Part shown: one piece after another, positions 52,614-62,739 of the stretch | How positions within the stretch are numbered: position 1 is the first letter of the stretch | Layout of the letters: every line of letters begins with the position of its first letter | Assembly (NCBI RefSeq): GCF_024979255.1 | Contig: NZ_JANLCN010000002.1 | Location: 186,001 to 250,000 of the forward strand | Direction of reading: 5' to 3' | Length of the DNA: 64,000 nucleotides | Source of the DNA: Herbiconiux moechotypicola | GTDB lineage: Bacteria > Actinomycetota > Actinomycetes > Actinomycetales > Microbacteriaceae | Position numbers and translations under genes: made by a program | Notes under the pieces: generated by a model | What the model saw: only the letters and a program-made list of their open reading frames with translations | What the model was told of the DNA's origin: nothing | The model's database searches: none

Positions 52614-52892
52614 GAACTAGGAGAGACTAGCACGCGCGCGGGTCGCCTCGCGAACCGCGCGAGACAGGGCAGCGGAACTCCCGTCGTGGGCACGCGGATC
52701 GCGAGCGAACCCGGCGAACCGCCCGCGACCCCGAAGACGCCTGAGAGTGCATTAACACCGGAGACAAGTAACATCGTCGTAGCATTCACGCCTTGGACAG
52801 TGCGCGCGACCAGCGCCTGGCATCGACCGGCACCACCGAACCCGCCCACCGAGCGGCCGACGGGCGCCGCGAGAAAGAAGATCGGGAGAGAC
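52614..52892 (+). promoter_or_regulatory. Intergenic region upstream of the kinase/cell-wall operon
   Basis: These 279 bases hold no gene. An AT-richer patch at about 52748-52790 (ATTAACA, AAGTAACATCG, TAGCATTC) is the likely promoter zone. No -35/-10 pair is unambiguous. The leader to fhaA would be about 100 bases. Confidence 0.35.
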
Positions 52893-53624
52893 GTGGGAAT
52901 ACTGGACAACTTCGAGAAGGGTCTCGAGCGCGCCGTCAACGGCGCCTTCGCGAAGACCTTCCGCTCGGGGCTCCAGCCGGTCGAGATCTCCGCGGCGCTC
53001 AAGCGCGAGCTCGACACGAAGGCCGCGGTCGTCTCGCGCGAGCGCATCCTGGTTCCCAACAGCTTCCAGGTGCTGCTGGCGCCCTCCGACTACCAGCGCA
53101 TGACGGCGATCGGCCCCGCGCTCGTCGACGACCTCAACCAGATCGTGGTGCAGCACGCGGCGCAGCAGGGTTTCCAGTTCGCCGGCGGTGTGACGGTCGA
53201 CCTCGTCGAGAGTCCCGGCCTCACCACGGGGGTGGTGCAGATCGACTCGGCCAACGTGCAGGGCCAGGTGAGCTGGATGCCCGTGCTCGACATCGCGGGC
53301 ACGCGCCACCCCCTCACGAAGAGCCGCACGGTGGTGGGCCGCGGCTCCGACGCCGACATCACCATCGACGACACCGGCACCTCGCGCAAGCACGTCGAGA
53401 TCATCTGGGACGGCCAGCGGGCCCAGGCCCGCGATCTCGGCTCCACGAACGGCTCCACGCTCGACGGGCAGCCCTTCCAGCGGGCCAACCTCGAGCCCGA
53501 CTCGGTCATCAAGATCGGCCGCACCGACATCGTCTTCCGCATCGTGCCGCAGTCGTCGGCCTCGCGCGGCGGCCGTCCGGCGTCGCCGTCCGCCCCCGCG
53601 GCACCCGGCGGGTTCTGGCGGTAG
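52893..53624 (+). CDS. fhaA: FHA-domain protein FhaA with DUF3662
   Basis: The 243-residue protein starts with GTG (VGILDNFEKGLERAVNGAFA) after GGGAGAG. The N-terminal DUF3662 domain (about residues 1-115) contains FRSGLQPVEISAALKRELD. The C-terminal FHA domain (about 145-235) binds phosphothreonine through VGRGSDADITIDD, SRKHVEI and STNGSTLDG. In mycobacteria FhaA binds phosphorylated PknB/MviN and modulates peptidoglycan synthesis. It is the first gene of the operon, seven bases before fhaB. Confidence 0.93.
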   Translation: MGILDNFEKGLERAVNGAFAKTFRSGLQPVEISAALKRELDTKAAVVSRERILVPNSFQVLLAPSDYQRMTAIGPALVDDLNQIVVQHAAQQGFQFAGGVTVDLVESPGLTTGVVQIDSANVQGQVSWMPVLDIAGTRHPLTKSRTVVGRGSDADITIDDTGTSRKHVEIIWDGQRAQARDLGSTNGSTLDGQPFQRANLEPDSVIKIGRTDIVFRIVPQSSASRGGRPASPSAPAAPGGFWR

Positions 53625-53631
53625 GCGGCCC

Positions 53632-54237
53632 ATGAGCGAACTCACCCTCCTCATCCTGCAGCTGGCGTTCCTGGCGCTGCTGTGGGTGTTCATCTTCATC
53701 GTGGTCTACGCGATGCGCTCCGACCTGTTCGGGCAGCGGGTGCGCAAGCTGAAGGAGCCGGCGACCGCCGGGGCCCCAGCCGCAGCCGCAGCGGGCCAGA
53801 CAGCACCCACGGGCCAGGCAGCACCGACCCCCGCCGCAGCGGCCCAAGCCGGCCCTCCCGCACCGTCCGCCCCCGCCCCCAAGGTGCCCACCTTCATCCC
53901 GGCCCCCGGCACCGAGCTGAGCGGCCCACCGCGCGCCACCCTCGCCAACGCGAGCCGACTCGTCATCACCTCCGGCGCCAAGTCGGGCAGCGAGATCCCG
54001 CTCGGCTCCGAGCCGCTCACCATCGGCCGCTCCTCCGACTCGAGCGTCGTCATCCGCGACGACTACACCTCCACGCATCACGCCCGCCTCATGATCTGGG
54101 GCGACGAGTGGGTCGTACAAGACCTCGACTCCACCAACGGCACCTTCCTCGACGGCGTGCGGGTCACCACCCCCACGCACGTTCCGCTCAACACGCCGAT
54201 CCGCATCGGCGCGACGAGTTTCGAGCTCCGGCGGTAA
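53632..54237 (+). CDS. fhaB: FHA-domain membrane protein FhaB/FipA
   Basis: The 201-residue protein has one N-terminal membrane helix (LTLLILQLAFLALLWVFIFI), a Pro/Ala-rich linker (about residues 45-95) and a C-terminal FHA domain (about 115-200: PLTIGRSSDSSVVIRDDYTS, LDSTNGTFLDG). In mycobacteria the protein (FipA) recruits the divisome, being phosphorylated by PknA and binding FtsZ/FtsQ. It is five bases upstream of pstP. Confidence 0.93.
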   Translation: MSELTLLILQLAFLALLWVFIFIVVYAMRSDLFGQRVRKLKEPATAGAPAAAAAGQTAPTGQAAPTPAAAAQAGPPAPSAPAPKVPTFIPAPGTELSGPPRATLANASRLVITSGAKSGSEIPLGSEPLTIGRSSDSSVVIRDDYTSTHHARLMIWGDEWVVQDLDSTNGTFLDGVRVTTPTHVPLNTPIRIGATSFELRR

Positions 54238-54242
54238 CCCGG

Positions 54243-55568
54243 GTGGCGATCGTGACCGCGAGCGCGGCCGTGTCCCACGTGGGCAAGGTGCGCTCCAACA
54301 ACCAGGACTCGGGCTTCGCCGGCGAGACCCTGTTCGCGGTCGCCGACGGGATGGGCGGCCACGCGGGCGGCGACGTCGCCAGCGCGCTCGCCCTCAAGCG
54401 GCTGGCCGAGATCGACGGCCCGTACGGCTCCGCCGTCGACGCGGAGTTCGCGCTGCAGGAGGCGATCGTCGCGGCGAACGCCGTGCTCACCGAGGCGGTC
54501 TACGAGCATCCCGAACTCACCGGCATGGGCACCACCCTCAGCGCCCTCGTGCGGGTGGGCCACAGCGTCGCCCTCGCCCACATCGGCGACTCGCGGGTCT
54601 ACCGGCTGCGCGACGACGTGCTCACCCAGATCACCGTCGACCACACCTTCGTGCAGCGCCTCGTCGACTCCGGCCGCATCACGGCCGAGGAGGCCAAGAC
54701 GCATCCGCGCCGCTCGGTGCTGATGCGCGTGCTCGGCGACGTCGACGCCGCCCCCGAGGTCGACCTGCAGGTGATGGACACCCGGCCGGGCGACCGCTGG
54801 ATGCTCTGCTCCGACGGCCTCTCCGGCGTGGTCGAGCACGACGACATCGCCGCGATCCTGCGCAACACCATCACCCCGAAGGATGCGGCCAACGCCCTGG
54901 TGAGGGCCAGCCTCGACCACGGGGCGCCCGACAACGTCACCGTCGTGGTGGTGGATGTGCACCAGTCGTTCGAGACGCCGGAGGTGGAGCCGGTGACGGT
55001 CGGCTCGGCGGCGCGCCCCATCGCGTTCGAGCAGCCGGCCGGCCGCCGCAGCTCGCGCATCCCGGGCCTGCGCCTGCACCCGAGGAACCCCACCTCCGAA
55101 CCCAGCCACTTCGAGCCGGAGTCCGACGACTACCTCGACGAACTGATCGAGGAAGACCGGCGGCGCAGCCGACGCCGCAAGGTGACCTGGCTGGTGGGCA
55201 CGCTCGTCGTGCTCGCCCTGATCGCCGGAGGCCTCTACGCCGGCTACCGCTGGACGCAGACCCGCTTCTACGTGGGCGAGTCGCAGGGCACGGTCGCCAT
55301 CTTCCAGGGCGTGCAGCAGGGCGTCGGCCCGTTGCAGCTCTCGCACGTCTACCAGCTCACCGACATCGCGGTCGACGACCTGCCCGCCTACACGCGCCGC
55401 CAGGTGGAGAACACCATCAGCACCGACTCCGCCGCCGCGGCGCAGCAGGTGGTGGAGCGCCTGAGCACCAGCGCCGGCAGCGGGGCCGGTGACAGTGGCG
55501 GCAGCACCGCGACGCCCACCCCGACCCCCACCGGCACGCCCGCACCGAGCCCGGAGCCGACACCGTGA
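54243..55568 (+). CDS. pstP: PP2C-type Ser/Thr phosphatase PstP
   Basis: The 441-residue protein has a PP2C catalytic domain (about residues 1-240) with metal-binding VADGMGGHAGGD and GDSRVYRL, and a late SDGLSGVVEHDD and DNVTVVVVDV. A charged juxtamembrane region follows, one membrane helix (VTWLVGTLVVLALIAGGLYA, about 315-335) and an extracytoplasmic domain ending in a Thr/Pro-rich tail. It dephosphorylates PknA/PknB and their substrates. GTG 54243 was taken as start; a second GTG lies three codons on. The stop overlaps rodA by four bases. Confidence 0.95.
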   Translation: MAIVTASAAVSHVGKVRSNNQDSGFAGETLFAVADGMGGHAGGDVASALALKRLAEIDGPYGSAVDAEFALQEAIVAANAVLTEAVYEHPELTGMGTTLSALVRVGHSVALAHIGDSRVYRLRDDVLTQITVDHTFVQRLVDSGRITAEEAKTHPRRSVLMRVLGDVDAAPEVDLQVMDTRPGDRWMLCSDGLSGVVEHDDIAAILRNTITPKDAANALVRASLDHGAPDNVTVVVVDVHQSFETPEVEPVTVGSAARPIAFEQPAGRRSSRIPGLRLHPRNPTSEPSHFEPESDDYLDELIEEDRRRSRRRKVTWLVGTLVVLALIAGGLYAGYRWTQTRFYVGESQGTVAIFQGVQQGVGPLQLSHVYQLTDIAVDDLPAYTRRQVENTISTDSAAAAQQVVERLSTSAGSGAGDSGGSTATPTPTPTGTPAPSPEPTP

Positions 55569-56950
55569 CGACCGCCCCGGTCGCCACCGCCCCGGAGACG
55601 CCCCCGAAGGGCATCCGGCGCATCCGCGTGCCCCAGAAGCTGCGCAACCTCGAGCTCTTCCTGCTGCTGTTCGTCTGCGGGGTGAACGCACTCTCGGTCG
55701 TGCTGGTGCAGCTCGGAGCCCTGGGGGTCGCCGACTTCACCGTCGTCACCATCGGCGCAGGCCTCGCGGTGCTCGTGCTCGGCCTCCACGTGGCCCTCCG
55801 CATCGTGGCCACCAACGCCGACCCGTTCATCCTGCCGATCGCCGCCCTGCTGAACGGCCTCGGCATCGCGATGATCTACCGCATCGACATCGCCGAGAAC
55901 CTCACCGGCTGGGAGAGCACCGCGCTCCGCCAGGTGGTGTGGAGCGGGATCGCGATCGCCCTGGCCATCGCCGTCATCCTGGTGATCCGCAACCACCGGG
56001 TGCTGCAGCGCTACACCTACATCGCGATGCTCGTGGCCGCGGTGCTCCTGCTGCTGCCGATGCTGCCGGTGATCGGGCAGGAGATCTACGGCGCCCGCGT
56101 CTGGATCCACATCGGCGCCTTCTCGTTCCAGCCCGGCGAGGTGGCGAAGATCGCCCTGGCGGTGTTCTTCGCGGGCTACCTGGTCTCGCGGCGCGACAGC
56201 CTCTCCATGGTGGGCCGGAAGGTGCTCGGGATGCGGTTCCCGCGTGCCAGAGACCTCGGCCCGATCCTGGTGCTGTGGGCGCTGTCGATGGCCATCATCA
56301 TCTTCCAGCGCGACCTCGGCACCGCGCTGCTCTACTTCGGGCTGTTCGTCGTGATGATCTACGTGGCGACCGGGCGGGCGAGCTGGGTGGTGCTCGGCGT
56401 CGGGCTCTTCCTCGTGGGGGCGGTGATCGCCGGGCAGGTGCTGGTGTACGTGAACGACCGGTTCACGAACTGGCTCGACGCGTTCAACCCGGAGCACTAC
56501 GACGCGGTGGGCGGCAGCTATCAACTCGTGCAGGGGCTGTTCGGCCTCGCCAACGGCGGGCTCATCGGCACCGGTCTCGGCCGTGGCCGGCCCGACATCA
56601 CCCCGCTGGCGCAGAGCGACTACATCTTCGCCTCGCTCGGCGAGGAGCTGGGACTCGCGGGCGTGTTCGCGGTGCTCGCGCTCTACCTGCTCTTCATCTC
56701 CCGGGGCTTCCGCATCAGCTTCGCGGGGCAGGACGACTTCGGCCGGCTGCTCGGTGTCGGCCTGTCGTTCACCGTCGCGCTGCAGTGCTTCATCGTCATC
56801 GGCGGCGTGACCCGCGTCATCCCGCTCACCGGGCTCACCACCCCGTTCATGGCCGCCGGAGGTTCGTCGCTGGTGGCGAACTGGATCATCGTGGCGCTGC
56901 TGCTGCGCCTGTCGGACACAGTCCGCAATCAGCCGAGGCTGGTGATCTAG
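55565..56950 (+). CDS. rodA: Peptidoglycan glycosyltransferase RodA/FtsW (SEDS family)
   Basis: The 461-residue SEDS protein has ten or more membrane helices. FQPGEVAKIALAVFFAGYL, DLGTALLYFGLFVVMIYVAT, the long extracellular loop with DRFTNWLDAFNPEHYDAVGG, and QSDYIFASLGEELGLAGVFA with the catalytic-type aspartate are visible. It polymerises lipid II into glycan strands with the PBP encoded next. The N-terminal 40 residues are cytoplasmic. It starts at a GTG overlapping the pstP stop. Confidence 0.95.
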   Translation: MTTAPVATAPETPPKGIRRIRVPQKLRNLELFLLLFVCGVNALSVVLVQLGALGVADFTVVTIGAGLAVLVLGLHVALRIVATNADPFILPIAALLNGLGIAMIYRIDIAENLTGWESTALRQVVWSGIAIALAIAVILVIRNHRVLQRYTYIAMLVAAVLLLLPMLPVIGQEIYGARVWIHIGAFSFQPGEVAKIALAVFFAGYLVSRRDSLSMVGRKVLGMRFPRARDLGPILVLWALSMAIIIFQRDLGTALLYFGLFVVMIYVATGRASWVVLGVGLFLVGAVIAGQVLVYVNDRFTNWLDAFNPEHYDAVGGSYQLVQGLFGLANGGLIGTGLGRGRPDITPLAQSDYIFASLGEELGLAGVFAVLALYLLFISRGFRISFAGQDDFGRLLGVGLSFTVALQCFIVIGGVTRVIPLTGLTTPFMAAGGSSLVANWIIVALLLRLSDTVRNQPRLVI

Positions 56951-56954
56951 AGCC

Positions 56955-58406
56955 GTGACCCGTGAACTCAAGCGCGTGAGCGTCGTCGTGTTCCTCATGT
57001 TCGCGACCCTGCTGGTGTCCACCACGATCATCCAGTTCTTCCAGGCCGACAACCTCTCCGGCGACGCCCGCAACGCCCGCAGCATCTACGCCGGGTACGA
57101 CACCGAGCGGGGCCCGATCCTCGTCGACGGCCAGCCCATCGCGATGTCGGTGCCCACCGACGACGAGTACAAGTACCAGCGCACCTACCCCCAGGGAGCG
57201 CTCTACAGCGCGGTCACCGGCTACTACACGCTGGGTCAGGGCTCGAGCCAGATCGAGCAGTCGCTCAACGACTACCTCTCCGGCACCTCCGACTCGCAGT
57301 TCCTCGACTACCTCAACCGCCTGGTCACGGGCCAGAACCCGCAGGGCGCCTCGGTCGAGCTCACCATCGACCCGGTCGTGCAGCAGGCCGCCTATGACGC
57401 ACTCGGTTCGTATCAGGGCGCAGTGGTGGCGATCGAGCCGTCGACCGGGCGCATCCTTGCGATGGTGTCCAAGCCCGACTACGACCCGAACACCCTCGCC
57501 GTGCACGACACCCAGCAGGTGATCGACACCTACGACCAGCTGCTCGCCGCCCCGGGCGACCCGCTCATCAACAAGACAATCAACGACCTCAACCCTCCCG
57601 GGTCGACGTTCAAGATCGTCACCACCGCCGCCGCGCTGCAGAACGCCGGCCTCTCGGTCGATCACACCGAGCCGAACCTGGCCCGGTTGCAGCTGCCCGG
57701 CAGCGACTCCTCGGTGGCCAACGCCGGCGGGGGCACCTGCGGCTCGGGTGACGAGGTCACCATCGCCACCGCGTTCATCCTCTCGTGCAACATCCCGATG
57801 GCCGAGCTCGGCATGGAGATGGGCGAGTCGGCCCTCGCCGACATGGCGAGCGCCTTCGGCTTCGGCTCGGAGCTGTCGGTGCCGATGGACGTGTCGACCA
57901 GCGTCTTCCCTCGCGGACTCGACGACGCGCAGCTCGCCCTGGCCTCCTTCGGGCAGGGCAGCGACGTGGCGACTCCGCTGCAGATCGCGATGCTCTCTGC
58001 CGCCGTGGCGAACGGCGGCACCATCATGACCCCCACCCTCGTCGACGAGATCACGGCGCCCGACCTCAGTGTGCTGGAGAGCTTCGAAGCGACCGAGTTC
58101 AGCACCCCGCTGACTTCGGTAACAGCTTCGGAACTTTCCCAGCTCATGGTCGACGCGGTCGAGAGCGGCGCGGCGACTAATGCAAGAATAGACGGCGTCA
58201 GCGTGGCCGGTAAGACCGGTACCGCAGAGAACGGGGAGGGCGATCCCTACACTCTGTGGTTCACGGGATTCGCCCCCGCCGACAACCCTCAGGTCGCCGT
58301 GGCAGTGGTCGTCGAGGACGGCGGGGGGCAAGGTCAATCCGGTACAGGCAACGAATTGGCCGCGCCGATCGCGAAACGAGTACTAGAGGCGGTGCTGAGT
58401 AAATGA
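56955..58406 (+). CDS. pbpA: Penicillin-binding protein 2 class (transpeptidase), PbpA
   Basis: The 483-residue class B PBP has an N-terminal membrane helix ([20 protein letters not shown]), a short dimerisation-type domain with [20 protein letters not shown], and the transpeptidase domain: SxxK in [11 protein letters not shown] (about residue 217), SxN in LSCNIPMAE (about 277) and KTG in [12 protein letters not shown] (about 419). It crosslinks peptidoglycan made by the adjacent SEDS protein. It overlaps pknA by four bases. Confidence 0.96.
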   Translation: MTRELKRVSVVVFLMFATLLVSTTIIQFFQADNLSGDARNARSIYAGYDTERGPILVDGQPIAMSVPTDDEYKYQRTYPQGALYSAVTGYYTLGQGSSQIEQSLNDYLSGTSDSQFLDYLNRLVTGQNPQGASVELTIDPVVQQAAYDALGSYQGAVVAIEPSTGRILAMVSKPDYDPNTLAVHDTQQVIDTYDQLLAAPGDPLINKTINDLNPPGSTFKIVTTAAALQNAGLSVDHTEPNLARLQLPGSDSSVANAGGGTCGSGDEVTIATAFILSCNIPMAELGMEMGESALADMASAFGFGSELSVPMDVSTSVFPRGLDDAQLALASFGQGSDVATPLQIAMLSAAVANGGTIMTPTLVDEITAPDLSVLESFEATEFSTPLTSVTASELSQLMVDAVESGAATNARIDGVSVAGKTGTAENGEGDPYTLWFTGFAPADNPQVAVAVVVEDGGGQGQSGTGNELAAPIAKRVLEAVLSK

Positions 58407-60196
58407 GACCCACAGCTGGCGTGACCTTCGGGGGCAGATACGAGCTGTCCAATCGCATCGCGATCGGCGGCATGGGCGAGGTCTGGCAGGCCACCGATCT
58501 GGTCATCGGGCGCACCGTCGCCATCAAGATCCTCAAGGACGAGTACCTCGGCGACCCCGGGTTCCTCGAGCGCTTCCGCGCCGAGGCCCGTCACGCCGCC
58601 CTCGTCAGCCACGAGGGCATCGCCAACGTGTTCGACTACGGCGAGGAGGAGGGCAGCGCCTACCTCGTGATGGAGCTCGTGCCCGGCGAGGCGCTCTCCA
58701 CCATCCTCGAGCGCGAGCACGTGCTCTCCACCGATCGGGTGCTCGACATCATCGCGCAGACCGCGCTGGCGCTCCAGGCTGCCCACGCGGCGGGTCTGGT
58801 GCACCGCGACATCAAGCCGGGCAACCTCCTCATCACACCCGACGGCCGCGTGAAGATCACCGACTTCGGCATCGCACGCATCGCCGACCAGGTGCCGCTC
58901 ACGGCCACCGGCCAGGTGATGGGCACCGTGCAGTACCTCTCGCCCGAGCAGGCCAGCGGCCAGCCCGCCTCCCCCACCACCGACATCTACTCGCTCGGCA
59001 TCGTGGCCTACGAGTGCCTCGCCGGCAAGCGCCCCTTCACAGGGGAGTCTCAGGTGGCGATCGCCATGGCGCAGATCAACGAGACCCCGCCGGCCCTGCC
59101 CACCACGGTGGCGGAGCCGGTGCGCAACCTCGTGCTCTCGTGCATCGCGAAGAAGCCCGACGAGCGGCCCGCCTCCACGGGAGCCCTCGCGCGCGCCGCG
59201 ATGGCGCTCCGCCGCGGCGACATCGCGGCGGCGGCCGCCTCGGTGCCCGCGGTGCTCGGCGACGAGCCGCTGCCGCCCACCAGTGCCACGACGGTCATGC
59301 CGGCCCCGGGGCAGCTGCCAGGTGCCACCCAGGCCACCACCGTGCTCCCTGCCGCCGGTGCCGGCGCCCGACCGGGCAACGGCGTGCCGCTGGTGCCCGG
59401 TCCGCCCCCCGGCGAGACCGTCGAAGACGAGCCTAAGAAGCGCAGCCCGTGGACCTGGCCGCTCATCGTGCTCATCATCATCCTCGCCCTCGTTCTCGTA
59501 GGCACGATCGTGGCGCTCGTGCTGCAGGGCGGCAACAGCTCCGCGCCGAGCACGCCCACCACCACGGCGGCGACGAACACCCCGACACCCACTCCCACCC
59601 AGAGCAATACACCGACCCCGGTGCGGACCACCGTGCCGGTGACCGAGTCCGAGCTGCGCGGCAAGACCTTCGACGAGGCCGCGAGCCTGCTGCAGGGTCT
59701 CGGCCTCAGCGCGACCCGCGTCGCCGGCAACGCGGCGCCCTCCGCCGATCAGGTCGACGTGGTCTACCAGGCCTCGCCCGTCGGCAACGTGCAGCCGGGA
59801 ACCACGATCTCCCTCACCGTCTACACCGACGTGATCGTGCCGACCGCTCCCACGAGCGCTCCCACCGGCGGCGCGGGAGTCGAGGAGGACACGGTCGAGG
59901 CCGGCGCCGAGTTCGTGGTGCAGTGGACCTCGTACAGCTGCCCCTCGGGCACCACCCTCACCGGCTACACGGTTGAAGCGACGAACGCCACCGTCACCAT
60001 CCAGCCCGGTACCAACCCGGCGGCCACCCTCGTGGCGGCCGAGGCGGCCGACCAGAACATCGAGGTGAAGTACGGGGTCTCGTGCTCCGGCTCCGCCTCG
60101 GGCCTCTCGCCCGCGCTCACCCTCAGCATCGCCGTGCCCCCGACCGGCAACAGCGGGAACGGCAATGGCAACGGCAACGGCGGCGGGAACGACTGA
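58403..60196 (+). CDS. pknA: Ser/Thr protein kinase PknA with one PASTA-like repeat and an extra extracellular domain
   Basis: The 597-residue membrane kinase has the catalytic lysine in [20 protein letters not shown] (about residues 133-142) and DFGIARI (about 152). It then has a linker, a membrane helix at about 352-375, a Thr/Pro spacer, one PASTA-like repeat (about 412-475; [20 protein letters not shown]) and a C-terminal beta-rich domain (about 500-580) unusual for PknA, with [16 protein letters not shown] and a Gly/Asn-rich tail. Mycobacterial PknA lacks PASTA. It phosphorylates cell-shape and division proteins. Confidence 0.94.
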   Translation: MRPTAGVTFGGRYELSNRIAIGGMGEVWQATDLVIGRTVAIKILKDEYLGDPGFLERFRAEARHAALVSHEGIANVFDYGEEEGSAYLVMELVPGEALSTILEREHVLSTDRVLDIIAQTALALQAAHAAGLVHRDIKPGNLLITPDGRVKITDFGIARIADQVPLTATGQVMGTVQYLSPEQASGQPASPTTDIYSLGIVAYECLAGKRPFTGESQVAIAMAQINETPPALPTTVAEPVRNLVLSCIAKKPDERPASTGALARAAMALRRGDIAAAAASVPAVLGDEPLPPTSATTVMPAPGQLPGATQATTVLPAAGAGARPGNGVPLVPGPPPGETVEDEPKKRSPWTWPLIVLIIILALVLVGTIVALVLQGGNSSAPSTPTTTAATNTPTPTPTQSNTPTPVRTTVPVTESELRGKTFDEAASLLQGLGLSATRVAGNAAPSADQVDVVYQASPVGNVQPGTTISLTVYTDVIVPTAPTSAPTGGAGVEEDTVEAGAEFVVQWTSYSCPSGTTLTGYTVEATNATVTIQPGTNPAATLVAAEAADQNIEVKYGVSCSGSASGLSPALTLSIAVPPTGNSGNGNGNGNGGGND

Positions 60197-60198
60197 GC

Positions 60199-61890
60199 GT
60201 GGCCGATGAGACCCGACTCCTCGCCGGACGGTATCGTCTCGGCGAACTGATCGGCCGCGGCGGCATGTCGAACGTGTACTCGGGGCGCGACGAGCGACTC
60301 GGCCGCCAGGTCGCCATCAAGCTGCTCAAGTCGCAGCTCGCAGGCGACCCGGTCTTCCGCACCCGTTTCCGCCAGGAGGCCCAGGCCGCTTCACGTATGG
60401 CGCACCCCACGATCGTGCGCGTGTTCGACGCCGGCGAGGAGCGGGTCGCCGAGGCCGGCGGGTTCGAGGGTGTCGTCCCGTTCATCGTCATGGAGTTCGT
60501 CGAAGGACGCCTTCTCAAAGACATCATCAAGGAGGGCCCGCTCGACTCGGCGGAGGCCATCCGCATCACCGACGGCATCCTCACCGCGCTGGAGTACTCC
60601 CACCGGGCCGGTGTGGTGCACCGCGACATCAAACCGGGCAATGTCATGGTGACCCACGGCGGCCAGGTGAAGGTGATGGACTTCGGCATCGCCCGCGCCA
60701 TCTCCGACTCCTCGGCGACGGTCGCCCAGACCACCGCCATCCTCGGCACCGCCCAGTACTTCTCTCCCGAGCAGGCCCGCGGCGAGTCGGTCGACGCCCG
60801 CACCGACCTCTACTCCACCGGCGTGGTGCTGTTCGAGATGCTCACCGGCGAACCGCCGTTCAAGGGTGAGACGCCCGTGGCGGTGGCCTACCAGCACGTG
60901 AGCGAGATGCCGGTCGCCCCCTCCAGCATCAACCCGCTGGTGTCTCCCGCCATCGATCAGGTCGTGCTGCACGCCCTCGCGAAAGACCGGTTCGCCCGGT
61001 TCCAGAGCGCGGTCGAGTTCCGCACCGATCTCGAGACCGCGGGGGCCGGGCGCATCCCGTCGAAGCGCCTGCCCGTCGAAGACTTCCAGACCTCGCTGTT
61101 CGGTGCGCCGCCGAGCCTGGCGCAGGGCGGCGACTCCGCGCTCACCCAGCTCGCCGGCGACGACGAGTACACGGTGCGCACGCAGTCGCGGCCGCCCGTG
61201 GTGTGGATCTGGGCGGGCATCGCCTCGGTCGCCGTCATCCTCATCGGCATCGTGGTGTGGGTGCTGTCGCTGCAACCCAGCACCGAGCTGCCCTCGACCT
61301 CGCGCGAGGTGCCGTCGGTGACGGGTCAGACCTTCGAGGCCGCAGACGCGACTCTGCAGCAGCTCGACCTCGTCACGGCGCGCTACGACGTCGTCAGCGA
61401 CACCGTGCCGGCGGGCCAGGTGATCGACACCGATCCGGGCGCGGGCACCATCGTCAGCCCCGGCACGGTCATCGACGTGCACGTGTCGAGCGGCCGCGAG
61501 ACGGTGGCCATCCCGTCGGTGGCGGGCAGTTCGGTCACCGACGGGGCCGCCGCGCTGGTCGCCGCGGGCTTCACGGTGGGTCAGACGATCAAGGAGAACT
61601 CCCCCGACATCGCCGCCGATGTGATCATCCGCACCGACCCCGCCGTCGACGCGGCCGCCTACGCGGGCGACACCATCGACATGGTGGTGTCGACCGGCAT
61701 GGTGTCGGTGCCGAGTGTGATCGGCCTGCCGATCAGCGACGGCACCACCCGCATGACCGATCTCCTGCTGGTGGTCACCCCTCGTGCGGTGACGAACTGC
61801 ACCGAGCCGGCCAACACGGTGGTGCGGCAGTCGATCGCCGAGGGCGACGCGACGCAGCGCTCCGAGATCGTGCTCGAGTACTGCAGCTGA
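60199..61890 (+). CDS. pknB: Ser/Thr protein kinase PknB with three PASTA repeats
   Basis: The 563-residue membrane kinase has [20 protein letters not shown] (about residues 140-150), DFGIARA (about 162), the activation loop and APE-like SPEQARGESV. A membrane helix at about 335-355 follows, then three extracellular PASTA repeats (about 371-440, 440-505, 505-563; VPSVTGQTFEAADATL, IPSVAGSSVTDGAAAL, VPSVIGLPISDGTTRM). PASTA domains bind muropeptides/lipid II. GTG 60199 is two bases after the pknA stop. It is the last gene of the operon. Confidence 0.96.
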   Translation: MADETRLLAGRYRLGELIGRGGMSNVYSGRDERLGRQVAIKLLKSQLAGDPVFRTRFRQEAQAASRMAHPTIVRVFDAGEERVAEAGGFEGVVPFIVMEFVEGRLLKDIIKEGPLDSAEAIRITDGILTALEYSHRAGVVHRDIKPGNVMVTHGGQVKVMDFGIARAISDSSATVAQTTAILGTAQYFSPEQARGESVDARTDLYSTGVVLFEMLTGEPPFKGETPVAVAYQHVSEMPVAPSSINPLVSPAIDQVVLHALAKDRFARFQSAVEFRTDLETAGAGRIPSKRLPVEDFQTSLFGAPPSLAQGGDSALTQLAGDDEYTVRTQSRPPVVWIWAGIASVAVILIGIVVWVLSLQPSTELPSTSREVPSVTGQTFEAADATLQQLDLVTARYDVVSDTVPAGQVIDTDPGAGTIVSPGTVIDVHVSSGRETVAIPSVAGSSVTDGAAALVAAGFTVGQTIKENSPDIAADVIIRTDPAVDAAAYAGDTIDMVVSTGMVSVPSVIGLPISDGTTRMTDLLLVVTPRAVTNCTEPANTVVRQSIAEGDATQRSEIVLEYCS

Positions 61891-61939
61891 TCAGCTCGGC
61901 GAACGCGTCGGCCGGCCTGCGCCCCGGCGACCGCGCCGG

Positions 61940-62578
61940 TCAGACAGCGCGCAGCAGCGGGTTGAGCCCCTGAGCGGTCTCGCGCGCGCTCTCGAGCCCG
62001 GCGGCGGCGAGCCAGTTGCCCAGCATGGCGTAGCCGCCCTCGGTGAGCACCGACTCGGGGTGGAACTGCACTCCGTACACGGGCGCGCTCACGTGGCGCA
62101 GGCCCATGATGACCCCGCCCTCGGTGCGGGAGGTGACCTCGAGCGTGTCGGGAACGGTGCCGTCGACCACGGCGAGCGAGTGATATCGCGTCGCGGTGAA
62201 TCCGTCGCGCACCCCGTCGTAGAAGGCGCTGCCGTCGTGCCGGATGACCGAGGTCTTGCCGTGCATGAGCTCTTCGGCGTTGGTGACGGTGGCCCCGAGG
62301 GCCTCCGCGATGGCCTGGTGGCCCAGGCACACACCGAGCAGCGGCTTCTGAGCCTCGATCGCGGCGAACACCACCGGGATGGAGACGCCCGCCTCCGAGG
62401 GCTTGCCCGGCCCGGGCGAGATGAGCACCGCGTCGTACCCCGCGATCACCTCGGCGGCATCGGCCGCGTCGAACGAGTCGTTGCGCACCACCTCGGTCTC
62501 GGCGCCCAGCTGCTGCAGGTACCCGCCCAGCGTGTAGACGAAGCTGTCGTAGTTGTCGATGACGAGGACTCGGGTCAT
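61940..62578 (-). CDS. Glutamine amidotransferase, anthranilate/aminodeoxychorismate synthase component II
   Basis: The 212-residue class I amidotransferase has VLVIDNYDSFVYTLGGYLQQ, the PGP oxyanion region LISPGPGKPSEAG, the nucleophile Cys84 in GVCLGHQAIAEALG, and the His/Glu pair in YGVQFHPESVLTEGG. It supplies ammonia to TrpE or PabB; neither is nearby, so trpG and pabA cannot be separated. The position beside pknB is conserved across actinobacteria. Its ATG overlaps the stop of the 53-residue protein by four bases. Confidence 0.93.
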   Translation of the reverse strand: MTRVLVIDNYDSFVYTLGGYLQQLGAETEVVRNDSFDAADAAEVIAGYDAVLISPGPGKPSEAGVSIPVVFAAIEAQKPLLGVCLGHQAIAEALGATVTNAEELMHGKTSVIRHDGSAFYDGVRDGFTATRYHSLAVVDGTVPDTLEVTSRTEGGVIMGLRHVSAPVYGVQFHPESVLTEGGYAMLGNWLAAAGLESARETAQGLNPLLRAV

Positions 62579-62736
62579 TGCTCCACCGTGACATCCTGCG
62601 CGGGCGCCGTCAACTCGTCGATCCAGGGGAACACCCAGAACGCCAGCACCGCGAGCACCACGGCGGCGAGCACCACCAGGATGAGGATGCGCAGCCACAC
62701 CGGGCCGGGCAGGATGCGCCAGAGGGCTGCATACAT
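62575..62736 (-). CDS. 53-residue membrane protein between sortase and amidotransferase
   Basis: A small gene, easy to miss: MYAALWRILPGPVWLRIL begins the protein, followed by a single hydrophobic helix (LILVVLAAVVLAVLAFWVFP) and a short acidic tail EFIDELT-like segment ending VEQ. It lies three bases after the sortase stop and overlaps the amidotransferase start by four bases (ATGA), so the three are one transcript. No function is known; the placement suggests a sortase accessory or an unrelated envelope role. Confidence 0.82.
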   Translation of the reverse strand: MYAALWRILPGPVWLRILILVVLAAVVLAVLAFWVFPWIDELTAPAQDVTVEQ

Positions 62737-62739
62737 CGG

